Source of the DNA: CAZFLN01 sp964519905
Lineage (GTDB): Bacteria; Patescibacteriota; Microgenomatia; UBA1400; UBA1396
Assembly (NCBI GenBank): GCA_964519905.1
Contig: CAZFLN010000005.1
Coordinates: 1-64,000 of the forward strand
DNA: 64,000 nt
Direction of reading: 5' to 3'
A model generated the notes under the pieces. The model searched no databases, was not told the DNA's origin, and saw only the letters and a list, made by a program, of their open reading frames with translations. The translations under genes and the position numbers were made by a program. Position 1 is the first letter of the stretch, and every line of letters starts with the position of its first letter. Of the stretch, positions 34,004-42,064 are shown piece by piece.

Positions 34004-34993
34004 ATGTCTGGTATTTTCGGAAATGTTTTGATTCTTGGTGGCGGTGGGTTTATTGGTTCCCATCTCACGAAAGCGATTTTGGCGCTCCATCCAATGGCAC
34101 GAGTGACCGTTATTGATAACTTTGTAACCGGTCAGCGGCAGAATCTTGAGCGACTCAAGAATGAAGACAGACTCCACCTGGTAGAACACGACGCTACTGA
34201 TCTTATTTGGCTTCAAGAATTTTTACAGAATTCGTCCACGTTTTCGCTTATTCTGCATTTTGCATCACCGGCCAGTCCGCCCCGGTATCAAGCGTTACCA
34301 GTGTTGACCTATCAAATTAATGCCTTTACCACTCATGTTTTAGCCGAGTATGCCACGAATGTGGGCGCTCGGATGATTTTTGCTTCTACCTCAGAGGTGT
34401 ACGGTGATCCTGAAGTTCATCCTCAATCAGAAGGGTACTGGGGGAACGTAAATCCCAATGGAATTCGCTCCTGCTATGACGAAGCGAAGCGCTTTGGCGA
34501 AACCATTTGTGGCGTTCAGTATCGAGATTTTGGAGCTGATATTCGCCTGGTAAGAATTTTTAACACCTATGGTCCGAATATGGATCCTTATGACGGGCGA
34601 GTTATACCTGACTTCTGTTTGCGTGTTTTACGAGGAGAGCCAATTCGAGTGTTTGGTGACGGGGAACAGACTCGATCATTCTGTTATGTGGAAGACCTGG
34701 TGAATGGAATTTTGGCTTTTGCTCAAGCTGAGGGTTTGGCAGGCGAAACGATCAACCTCGGGAATCCAGGTGAGTTCACTATGCTCGAACTCGCGCAAGA
34801 ACTGGAAGCAGTTGTTGGCAAAAAAATTCAGATGGAGTTTTTGCCACTGCCCGCAGACGATCCAAAACGTCGTAAGCCAGATATCACCAAAGCAAAAAAG
34901 CTTTTGCAGTGGCAGCCAGAAATTTCTTTGCAGCAAGGATTAATTCCCACATGGCAGTATTTTCAACGGTGGATTCAGGAGCGACAACGATGA
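34004..34993 (+). CDS. UDP-glucuronate decarboxylase-like SDR
   Basis: 329 aa. Extended short-chain dehydrogenase with the NAD motif GGGGFIGSHL, the Ser-Tyr-Lys triad in STSEVYGD and YDEAKR, and the UXS-typical RIFNTYGPNMDPYDGRVIPDF and GDGEQTRSFCYVEDL. It would convert UDP-glucuronate to UDP-xylose, or carry out a closely related reaction, for a surface glycan. The start is set by the -10 at 33992. An ATGA overlap couples it to the GT4 gene. Confidence 0.88.
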   Translation: MSGIFGNVLILGGGGFIGSHLTKAILALHPMARVTVIDNFVTGQRQNLERLKNEDRLHLVEHDATDLIWLQEFLQNSSTFSLILHFASPASPPRYQALPVLTYQINAFTTHVLAEYATNVGARMIFASTSEVYGDPEVHPQSEGYWGNVNPNGIRSCYDEAKRFGETICGVQYRDFGADIRLVRIFNTYGPNMDPYDGRVIPDFCLRVLRGEPIRVFGDGEQTRSFCYVEDLVNGILAFAQAEGLAGETINLGNPGEFTMLELAQELEAVVGKKIQMEFLPLPADDPKRRKPDITKAKKLLQWQPEISLQQGLIPTWQYFQRWIQERQR

Positions 34994-36135
34994 GTCAGCG
35001 TCAAAACATACAGCCACCGATTCAAGTAGCCATTGACGTTTCTTCACTCCCATTTGGTCGTGGGGTGTCTCGATACACGAGTAACTTGGTCGAGGCGCTG
35101 GCCGCGCAGCCAGACGTTCAGCTGATTCTTTTTGGAGCTGTTGGAAAATTCTGGGCAAAATTTCGCTCCTGGGCGCGTTCGCTGCGCGGCCAGCCTGTGT
35201 TCCGAGCTTGGCCAATTTCGGCACGTGGATTTGAAATTTTTTTCTCAAGATTACGAATACCATTTTTGAGTTTTATTGCTCCATCTGTTCAAGTAGTACA
35301 TGTATGGGAATGGCAACAGCCAATGCTTGAAAACCGACCTTGGGTCGTTACCATTCATGATTTGGCACACATGCTTTTTCCGCAAACGGCGCATCCAGAA
35401 GTTATCCGCAGGTTTGATGCTTTGATTCAGAAACTTGAGCAAGATGAGCAGGCGAAAATTATTTCTGTGTCAGAGTCCACTAAAAAAGATATCATTCGTT
35501 TGACTGATATTGGGCCAGAAAGAATTACTGTTGTGTACGAGGCACTCCCAGCAGAAGCAAAGTATGTGCCAAGTCAAGAAGAGCAACAACAGGTCCTCCA
35601 ACAATTGAAAATCTCAAAGCCATACTTTCTGTTTGTGGGTACGACCGAACCTCGAAAAAATTTACAGCGGAGTATTCAAGCATGGCAAGAGTCAGCTCAG
35701 AAAAAGGGATACGATCTGGTTTTGGCTGGTGCCCCAGGATGGGATACCTTGCCTGATTTACCTGGACTGCACAAACTCGGTTATGTTGAGGCGCATCAAC
35801 TCTCGACTTTGTATCGCCGCGCTGAGGGACTTTTATTTCCAAGCTTGTATGAGGGATTTGGCTTGCCTGTGCTTGAAGCATTTTTTCATGGGTGCCCGGT
35901 CGTGACTTCTAAAGTCTCCAGCTTGCCGGAAGTGGCGGGTGATGCAGCAATATTAGTTGATCCGTATTCTTCAGAAGCTGTTGCAGAAGGAATTTCCAAA
36001 ATTTTGAGTTATACGCCAGAAGAGAAGAAACAATTGCAAAGCAAGATGCTGAAACAACTGCATACATTTTCTTGGGATCGAGCAGCACAGGAGACAATCC
36101 AAGTGTACACAAAAGCCTTTCAGGAGAAATCATGA
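34990..36135 (+). CDS. GT4-type glycosyltransferase
   Basis: 381 aa, GT-B fold. The C-terminal domain has FVGTTEPRKNLQRSIQAW and the acidic donor-sugar motif EGFGLPVLEAFFHGCPVV, with SSLPEVAGDAA, as in mannosyl- and glucosyltransferases of group 1. The N-terminal acceptor domain starts with a Gly-rich loop (SSLPFGRGVSRYTSNL). Translationally coupled to the UXS gene before and the second GT4 after. Sugar and acceptor unknown. Confidence 0.9.
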   Translation: MSQRQNIQPPIQVAIDVSSLPFGRGVSRYTSNLVEALAAQPDVQLILFGAVGKFWAKFRSWARSLRGQPVFRAWPISARGFEIFFSRLRIPFLSFIAPSVQVVHVWEWQQPMLENRPWVVTIHDLAHMLFPQTAHPEVIRRFDALIQKLEQDEQAKIISVSESTKKDIIRLTDIGPERITVVYEALPAEAKYVPSQEEQQQVLQQLKISKPYFLFVGTTEPRKNLQRSIQAWQESAQKKGYDLVLAGAPGWDTLPDLPGLHKLGYVEAHQLSTLYRRAEGLLFPSLYEGFGLPVLEAFFHGCPVVTSKVSSLPEVAGDAAILVDPYSSEAVAEGISKILSYTPEEKKQLQSKMLKQLHTFSWDRAAQETIQVYTKAFQEKS

Positions 36136-37292
36136 GTGTTTCTCAAAAAACTCAAGATCGAGTGTGGATCGGTGTCGATGGAAACGAAGGCAATGTCCCA
36201 CAGCGCGTTGGAAGTAATGTCTATGCGTTTGAACTCCTCCGCGCGCTGGCACGACGGGTTGAACAGTCTTCGAGTCGGCTTGCGGTTCGCGTTTTTTTGA
36301 GTGCTCCACCGCTGGCTGATTGGCCAGCTGAAACAGAAAACTGGAAATACACCGTTACCCCTCCAAAACCTTTGTGGACCATAACAACTTTGCCGCGTTG
36401 GATTCGAAAATTCCCGGAACTGAGCGCATTTTATTCTCCTGGGCACTACACTCCAGCACATACTTCTTTGCCTTTGATCTCGAGCGTGATGGATCTTGGA
36501 TATGAGCATTTTCCAGAGCAGTTCACCACGAAAGATCGTTGGCAGTTGAAGTTACTGACTCAGTGGAGCGTTCGGCGAGCTACTCGAGTTGTGGCCATTT
36601 CGCAAGCCACCAAGCAAGATTTGATCAAGACCTATGCTGTGCCAGCCGATCGCGTCAGTGTGGTATATCCAGGACAAATGCCGATGTCAAAGTTAGCTGT
36701 GAGTAAAGCGAAAGAACTGCGACTGGGTCTTGGGTTGCCAGAGAAATACATTGTGTACGTCGGCACCCTCCAGCCACGGAAAAATATTGTTCGTCTCGTT
36801 GAAGCATTTGAACGCCTGGCAGCCCAAGACCCAGATCTGCACCTTGTTCTGGTTGGTCGGGCTGGTTGGCTCAGTCAGCCAATCCTTGAGAAAATTGAAG
36901 GAAATCTCTTTTCGGCCAGAATTGTTCAACTTGGCTTTGTAACACAAGAAGAAAAACTAGCGGTCCTGCAAGGTGCCCGCGTGTTGGCTCTGGTGGGTTT
37001 GCTGGAAGGATTTGGTATTCCGGCCTTAGAGGCTATTCAAGTCGGAGTGGTTCCAGTTGTCTCGAATATTTCCAGTTTGCCTGAAGTTGTTGGGAGTGAG
37101 GGTGAGTTAGTGGATCCGTTTGATGTTTCGGACATTGCTCGAGGAATCCAGGACGTATTGAGCTGGTCACAATCACGCTATGCGCAAGAAATTTCAGAAA
37201 TGCAAAAACACGCTGAACAATTTTCTTGGAGTGACAGCGCTGCTCGGCTCGAGAAAATTCTCCTCTCAGTGGCCACCCAGAAATCGACATGA
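36132..37292 (+). CDS. GT4-type glycosyltransferase
   Basis: 386 aa, GT-B fold, paralogous to its upstream neighbour. Motifs: YVGTLQPRKNIVRLVEAFE, LEGFGIPALEAIQVGVVPVV and SSLPEVVGSEGELVDPF. Coupled by ATGA overlaps to the preceding transferase and to ruvC. Two adjacent group 1 transferases plus a UDP-sugar enzyme suggest successive steps of one glycan. Confidence 0.9.
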   Translation: MSVSQKTQDRVWIGVDGNEGNVPQRVGSNVYAFELLRALARRVEQSSSRLAVRVFLSAPPLADWPAETENWKYTVTPPKPLWTITTLPRWIRKFPELSAFYSPGHYTPAHTSLPLISSVMDLGYEHFPEQFTTKDRWQLKLLTQWSVRRATRVVAISQATKQDLIKTYAVPADRVSVVYPGQMPMSKLAVSKAKELRLGLGLPEKYIVYVGTLQPRKNIVRLVEAFERLAAQDPDLHLVLVGRAGWLSQPILEKIEGNLFSARIVQLGFVTQEEKLAVLQGARVLALVGLLEGFGIPALEAIQVGVVPVVSNISSLPEVVGSEGELVDPFDVSDIARGIQDVLSWSQSRYAQEISEMQKHAEQFSWSDSAARLEKILLSVATQKST

Positions 37293-37786
37293 TTGTACTG
37301 GGTATTGATCCTGGGTATGACCGTTGCGGCTGGGCTGTGCTCGAACAACGTGGCCGGGAAACCGTGGCTTTAGGGTACGGGTGTGTTGTCACAGATCGCA
37401 GCCATACGAAGTTGCAACGATTGGGAGCGGTGCATGATGAGTTGCAACAGGTTCTCCAACGCGTTTCGGTGGACTCGATTGCCATGGAGTCGTTGATTTT
37501 TGCTCGGAACGTTTCGACCGCTCTTCCGGTGAGCGAAGTACGGGGAGTTGTCCAGACGCTCGCCTGGCAAAATACGCTTCCAGTGTATGAATATCCACCT
37601 TCAACGATAAAACTTACCGTTACTGGACATGGTCAAGCTCCGAAGGAACAAGTGTTGGCTCTGGTCGAAAAACAAATAAAACTTGAAAAAAAACCGAAAC
37701 TTGACGATACTGGTGATGCGCTCGCGGTGGCCTTAACGCATATTGTTCTGCACGGGGCAGGATCGGCACAGAAACGCAGCGTCTAA
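37289..37786 (+). CDS. ruvC: Holliday junction resolvase RuvC
   Basis: 165 aa endonuclease that cuts four-way junctions. The acidic residues are present: Asp7 in GIDPGYD, Glu in SIAMESLIF, and the paired Asp in LDDTGDALAVALTH. The PPSTIKLTVTGHGQAPKEQV segment is the DNA-binding part. Overlaps the glycosyltransferase stop by 4 nt and leads the ruvC-ruvA-ruvB run. Confidence 0.95.
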   Translation: MIVLGIDPGYDRCGWAVLEQRGRETVALGYGCVVTDRSHTKLQRLGAVHDELQQVLQRVSVDSIAMESLIFARNVSTALPVSEVRGVVQTLAWQNTLPVYEYPPSTIKLTVTGHGQAPKEQVLALVEKQIKLEKKPKLDDTGDALAVALTHIVLHGAGSAQKRSV

Positions 37787-37795
37787 AAAGGGCAT

Positions 37796-38383
37796 ATGAT
37801 TCGACAGTTACGAGGAAAAGCAGTGGCCGTGGTTCGCGATGCAGTCATCGTGGATGTGCACGGTGTTGGGTATGAACTTTTTGTCCCTCCGGGAGCAATA
37901 CCGAGTTTGGTAGGAGAAGAATCCGAAAAACAAACTTGGCATGTATTCATGGTGGTTCGGGAAGATACACAACAACTCTATGGATTTCGTTCGCTGGAGG
38001 ATCGAGAATTGTTTGCACTTTTGACGAGTGTTTCCGGTGTCGGGCCCAAAACAGCACTTGGGGTGATGAATTATGGTGCTCAAGCCGTGGTTGCTGCCGT
38101 GCAACAAGCGAATGTGGCCTTTTTTCAAGCCGTGCCACGGCTCGGGAAGAAGATTGCTCAGAAGATTATTTTAGAACTCCAGTCCAAACTGGGCGAGAAA
38201 GGGGCGTTGAGTTTCACCCCGTTGAGCGCCAACTTACAAGACATTGAGACGGCCTTGGTCGAAATGGGGCTTCCTTCTGAGCAGGTGACCGCTTGTGTCG
38301 CCAAACTTGATCCAGAGACAGATGTCTCGACCGGAATAAAGATTGTTCTCCAGGAATTACGAGGAGGCAAGCATGGCCGCTGA
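37796..38383 (+). CDS. ruvA: Holliday junction DNA helicase subunit RuvA
   Basis: 195 aa. An OB domain (MIRQLRGKAVAV to LYGFRSLEDRELF) precedes two helix-hairpin-helix motifs (LTSVSGVGPKTAL and VPRLGKKIAQKII) and the C-terminal RuvB-binding domain (about 147-190). Tetramer that holds the junction for RuvB. Overlaps ruvB by 11 nt. Confidence 0.95.
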   Translation: MIRQLRGKAVAVVRDAVIVDVHGVGYELFVPPGAIPSLVGEESEKQTWHVFMVVREDTQQLYGFRSLEDRELFALLTSVSGVGPKTALGVMNYGAQAVVAAVQQANVAFFQAVPRLGKKIAQKIILELQSKLGEKGALSFTPLSANLQDIETALVEMGLPSEQVTACVAKLDPETDVSTGIKIVLQELRGGKHGR

Positions 38384-39398
38384 TTTTTGGGCAGATACAT
38401 CTGTGCAGTCAAACGCCGCGAGTGGTCATGTCAGCCAGTCGGCTCAGTCCGACACGCCAGAAGAAGAGCAACTCATTGTTTCTCTGCGGGCCACTGCTTG
38501 GGAACAGTTTCATGGACAAGAAGAGGTTCGGCAGGCACTTCAGGTAGCTTTGCAGGCAGCCAAGCAGCGTAAAGAAGCCCTGGATCACACGCTTTTATAT
38601 GGCCCTCCAGGTTTGGGAAAAACGACATTGGCGCAACTCATTGCTCAGTCATCCGAAAGTCATCTGCACTTTGCCTCTGCCACCACGCTTAATAAAGTGG
38701 CTGATATCGCTGCTATTTTGACCAGTCTGAGTCCTAACGATGTGTTATTCATTGATGAAATTCATCGTCTGCCCAAAGTTGTAGAAGAAACACTCTATCC
38801 TGCCATGGAAGATTTTGCGCTGGATGTTGTTTTGGGGAAAGGACCTGGAGCGCGGGTGGTGCGATTGGACATTCCTCGCTTCACCTTAGTTGGAGCGACG
38901 ACGAAGTTCGGTTCACTGTCTGGTCCGTTTCGAGATCGCTTTGGGCTTGTGCATCGTGTGCGGTACTATCATCCGGAAGAATTGAGTGTGATTCTCCAGC
39001 AGGCAGCTCACAAACTTGAAGTGGATTTACAGGCAGCTGAAGCGCTCGCTTTGGCTCGTCGTTCTCGTGGAACGCCACGTATTGCCCTCAAATTACTCAA
39101 GCGCGTTCGCGACGTGGCTCAGCTCGCTGGTCAGTCACGAGTGCAGCCGGTACATTTGGATCAAGCACTGAGTTTGCAGCAGATTGATATTGATGGGCTG
39201 GACGAGCACGATCGCCGGTATCTCGAAGTTCTGGCAAAGCAGTTCGGTGGGGGACCCGTTGGAGTGCAAACGCTTGCTGCGGCGCTTTCTGAAGACCCAA
39301 TTACACTGGAAGAAGTCATTGAGCCATATCTTATGCAACTGGGTCGGATTCAGCGTACCCCGCGTGGGCGAGTGATTGTGCAAGCAACCAAGAAATAA
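38373..39398 (+). CDS. ruvB: Holliday junction branch migration ATPase RuvB
   Basis: 341 aa AAA+ motor. Walker A YGPPGLGKTT, Walker B VLFIDEIHRL, sensor/arginine finger TLVGATTKFGSLSGPFRDRFG, and the C-terminal winged helix with GPVGVQTLAAAL and GRIQRTPRGR are all present. ATG 38373 has GAGGAGG upstream, inside the end of ruvA. Complete ruvCAB set. Confidence 0.96.
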   Translation: MAADFWADTSVQSNAASGHVSQSAQSDTPEEEQLIVSLRATAWEQFHGQEEVRQALQVALQAAKQRKEALDHTLLYGPPGLGKTTLAQLIAQSSESHLHFASATTLNKVADIAAILTSLSPNDVLFIDEIHRLPKVVEETLYPAMEDFALDVVLGKGPGARVVRLDIPRFTLVGATTKFGSLSGPFRDRFGLVHRVRYYHPEELSVILQQAAHKLEVDLQAAEALALARRSRGTPRIALKLLKRVRDVAQLAGQSRVQPVHLDQALSLQQIDIDGLDEHDRRYLEVLAKQFGGGPVGVQTLAAALSEDPITLEEVIEPYLMQLGRIQRTPRGRVIVQATKK

Positions 39399-39422
39399 GC
39401 ACTGATTCCAGAAAAAATATGC

Positions 39423-39428
39423 TAGGAT
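39423..39428 (+). promoter_or_regulatory. -10 of gene 39435
   Basis: TGC-TAGGAT ending 6 nt before ATG 39435; leaderless transcript predicted. Confidence 0.5.
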
Positions 39429-39434
39429 CAGAGT

Positions 39435-40040
39435 ATGGCATCTCCGTTTCGTGATCGTATGGGTAACGCACTTTCTTGGGGAGAGGCGTTTGGGAAGATT
39501 TTTCGTCGATTTGGAAGTTATGGAGAGGATGTTGTATTGCTCTGGCTCAGTTTTGTAGCCAATGTGCCGTTTCACTCGTTTCGTCGTGTGTTTTTCCGAT
39601 TCGCCGGTATAAAGATTGGTCGAGGCTCCACCATTCACGTTGGGGCGAAGTTCTATCAGCCGTCCGGTATTTCAATTGGTGAGGGGAGTTTGATTGGCGA
39701 CCACGTTGTTTTGGACGGACGAGCTCCGTTACGAATTGGCAGTCATGTTGATTTTGCCTCGCAGGTGATGATCTATAACAGTCAGCACGATATTCATGCC
39801 GTAGACTTTGGTGCCGTTTCCGCGCCGGTCACGATCGAGGATTATGTCTTTGTTGGTCCGCGTGCCATTATTCTGCCAGGCGTCACGATTGGGAAGGGCG
39901 CTGTTGTCGCTGCCGGTGCGGTAGTAACGAAGGATGTACCCGCTGGAAGCGTCGTCGGTGGTGTTCCGGCCAAGGTTATTGGGGAGCGAGAGCTGAAGGA
40001 CTTTCAGTATCGCCTGGGACGCCCTCGTTTGTTTCAGTAG
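39435..40040 (+). CDS. Left-handed beta-helix acyltransferase
   Basis: 201 aa. A hydrophobic/amphipathic N-terminal part (about 30-60) precedes hexapeptide repeats forming a left-handed beta helix (about 65-180): IGRGSTIHVGAKF, IGEGSLIGDHVVL, IEDYVFVGPRAIILPG, IGKGAVVAAGAVVTKDV. The NSQHDIH loop carries the likely catalytic His. Of the LacA/NodL/WbbJ type that acetylates sugars; the substrate is presumably a surface glycan. Own promoter. Confidence 0.88.
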   Translation: MASPFRDRMGNALSWGEAFGKIFRRFGSYGEDVVLLWLSFVANVPFHSFRRVFFRFAGIKIGRGSTIHVGAKFYQPSGISIGEGSLIGDHVVLDGRAPLRIGSHVDFASQVMIYNSQHDIHAVDFGAVSAPVTIEDYVFVGPRAIILPGVTIGKGAVVAAGAVVTKDVPAGSVVGGVPAKVIGERELKDFQYRLGRPRLFQ

Positions 40041-40220
40041 TTTTTTGTTTTTTTGACATACATTGACATCTTTTGAGACGGTTTTTCACGCTATTGTTTC
40101 ATTTTTATGCGTATATATTCGCATTTGTTCTGTTGGGTTGATTTTAGCAATTGTTTAATTTGATTGCCAAATATTGTCCTATAGTTCAAAAAACTTGGAC
40201 CAATTTCTCTTTCCTTTTTC

Positions 40221-40246
40221 TTCGGGTGTTTCGGGCATTTTCGGTG
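40221..40246 (+). promoter_or_regulatory. Possible MraZ operator repeats
   Basis: Three TCGG-type repeats (TCGGGTG, TCGGGCA, TCGGTG) spaced 9 and 10 nt apart, 60-90 nt upstream of mraZ. MraZ proteins bind short G-rich direct repeats at about 10-nt period upstream of their own operon, so this could be the autoregulatory site. The remaining intergenic DNA (40041-40318) is AT-rich, with ATGCG/CGCAT at about 40108-40125 as a further palindrome. Confidence 0.3.
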
Positions 40247-40305
40247 TTGTATCTCTTGAGTTTCCAGACTATAGTTTTAATTAGGAAAAAATAGGAAGAA
40301 TATCC

Positions 40306-40311
40306 TAGAAT
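40306..40311 (+). promoter_or_regulatory. -10 of the dcw operon
   Basis: TAGAAT ending 7 nt before the mraZ ATG; leaderless transcript predicted for the division/wall cluster. Confidence 0.5.
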
Positions 40312-40318
40312 ACACAAC

Positions 40319-40774
40319 ATGCTGATCGGAAAATCGTATCACTCGCTGGATGCCCAACGACGTGTCACCGTTCCGAAACACATGCGCGGGGAGCTGGGCT
40401 CACAACCAGTGTTGACTCGTGGGTTCGACGGAGGAATCTTCCTCTTGCCAGAAACTTTTTGGCAAGGGCTCATGAACACTCTGGAACACCAACCGTTTAC
40501 AAAAAAGCGCGCTCGCGATTTCTTACGATTGCTCAGCAATGACGCCTATCCAGTCAGCACTGACTCACTGGGAAGAATCACGATTCCGCAGAGCCTAGCC
40601 GAAAGCTTTGGCATTGCGAAAGACGTGGTTGTGGTCGGATCACTGCAGTACATCGAAGTTTGGGATCGAGACCGCTACAACACATACTTTGACGAAATGG
40701 CCGAGTCCGCAGAGGACATAGCCGAAACATTAGAGTGGAAGGACGAACATGCACGTACCAGTCATGAAGGCTGA
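40319..40774 (+). CDS. mraZ: Transcriptional regulator MraZ
   Basis: 151 aa with two SpoVT-AbrB half-domains: DAQRRVTVPKHMRGELG near the N-terminus and DSLGRITIPQSLAESFGI in the middle. DNA-binding ring protein that controls the dcw cluster and here opens it. Overlaps rsmH by 26 nt. Confidence 0.95.
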   Translation: MLIGKSYHSLDAQRRVTVPKHMRGELGSQPVLTRGFDGGIFLLPETFWQGLMNTLEHQPFTKKRARDFLRLLSNDAYPVSTDSLGRITIPQSLAESFGIAKDVVVVGSLQYIEVWDRDRYNTYFDEMAESAEDIAETLEWKDEHARTSHEG

Positions 40775-41630
40775 GGTAATCGAGGCCCTCAATATTCAAC
40801 CAGGCAAGTGGTACCTCGATGGAACATTTGGTCGAGGGGGTCACACAGGCGCCATGCTTGATGCTGGTGGAAGTGTGATTGCTCTGGACCATGATCCCGA
40901 CGCTATTACTGCTGGTCACGCCAAGTTCGCTGACGAAATCTCTGCTGGTCGACTCAAACTCTTGTCTGCAAATTTTGCTCACTTAAACGCCACGCTCGAA
41001 GGCGCCGACATAGAGCCTGCGAGTTTTGCGGGAGCTCTGTTTGATTTTGGTATGAGTAGCAATCAGATTGATGAATCTGGCCGCGGTTTTTCCTTTCAAA
41101 AGGATGAGCCACTCGACATGCGCATGAATCCAGAACTCGGTGTCACTGCCGCAGACTTGGTCAACGCCCTCCCAGAAAAGCATCTCAAAAGTTTGTTCTG
41201 GGACTACGCGCAGGAAACCAGTGCCAGCGCGATCGCTCGAGGCATTGTAAACGCACGCGAAAAAGCGCCAATTCAGACCACCAGACAGCTGGTCGATATC
41301 GTTCAGCGAGCCAAGCACGTACATGGAAAGTCACATCTGCATCCGGCCACAAAAGTATTTATGGCACTGCGTATGGCCGTCAATACTGAGTTGGATAACA
41401 TCACGCTTTTACTGGATCAGCTTTTGTACTGGATTCAGTCAGAAGGAAAAATTGTGTTCCTGAGTTTTCATGAAGGAGAGGATCGACTGGTCAAACAGCA
41501 GATCCGAACCTGGGAGCAAGCAAAGTTGGTGGTGAGTGATACCAAAAAACCACTTATGCCAACCGAGCAAGAAATTGTGGAAAATCCACGCTCTCGAAGC
41601 ACAAAATTACGAGCGATCAAAAAGAACTAA
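40749..41630 (+). CDS. rsmH: 16S rRNA m4C1402 methyltransferase RsmH
   Basis: 293 aa. The SAM-binding motif YLDGTFGRGGHTGAML and LDHDPDAI are followed by DFGMSSNQIDESGRGFSF and HPATKVFMALRMAVN near the active site, then EDRLVKQ at the end. N4-methylates cytidine 1402 of 16S rRNA. Second gene of the cluster, in its conserved place after mraZ. Confidence 0.96.
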   Translation: MHVPVMKAEVIEALNIQPGKWYLDGTFGRGGHTGAMLDAGGSVIALDHDPDAITAGHAKFADEISAGRLKLLSANFAHLNATLEGADIEPASFAGALFDFGMSSNQIDESGRGFSFQKDEPLDMRMNPELGVTAADLVNALPEKHLKSLFWDYAQETSASAIARGIVNAREKAPIQTTRQLVDIVQRAKHVHGKSHLHPATKVFMALRMAVNTELDNITLLLDQLLYWIQSEGKIVFLSFHEGEDRLVKQQIRTWEQAKLVVSDTKKPLMPTEQEIVENPRSRSTKLRAIKKN

Positions 41631-41651
41631 AAACAAAAGCAAAAAAATAAC

Positions 41652-42047
41652 ATGAACCACATACACCGCATTCAACGAACTTCTTCACGATCCCGTGTGA
41701 CTCGAGGAGTTATGACTCAAGTTCAGGTTGCTCCAGTGCAGAAGCAGAGCAGTAACTTGTCTTGGGTTTCGTTGAAAACTGCGGTTGCAGGTTGTGCACT
41801 CGCTGCATGCGCTGGGGTGACTGTTTTTTCTTCAGCACAGGTGATGATGAGTTCACACTCCTTAGCTGAGTTACATGCGGAACAGAACACGCTTCGTCAG
41901 GAAATTCGAGTTCTAGAAACTACGTATGCGTCTGTTGGAGCCCTGGAAAATGTACGAGCCTATGCTGCAGAGCAGGGACTGACTCAGCCAGTAACTGTGG
42001 CTGGAAACTTCTCTGGAGCAGTGACAGTGGCACATTCCGCTCGATAA
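41652..42047 (+). CDS. FtsL-like division protein
   Basis: 131 aa. Basic N-terminus (about 1-35), one transmembrane segment (about 45-67) and a short extracytoplasmic coiled coil (about 70-100). Size, topology and position between rsmH and the transpeptidase are those of FtsL; sequence conservation in FtsL is always low. It would link the transpeptidase to the divisome. Confidence 0.7.
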   Translation: MNHIHRIQRTSSRSRVTRGVMTQVQVAPVQKQSSNLSWVSLKTAVAGCALAACAGVTVFSSAQVMMSSHSLAELHAEQNTLRQEIRVLETTYASVGALENVRAYAAEQGLTQPVTVAGNFSGAVTVAHSAR

Positions 42048-42064
42048 TGGTGAAATGAGTTTGG

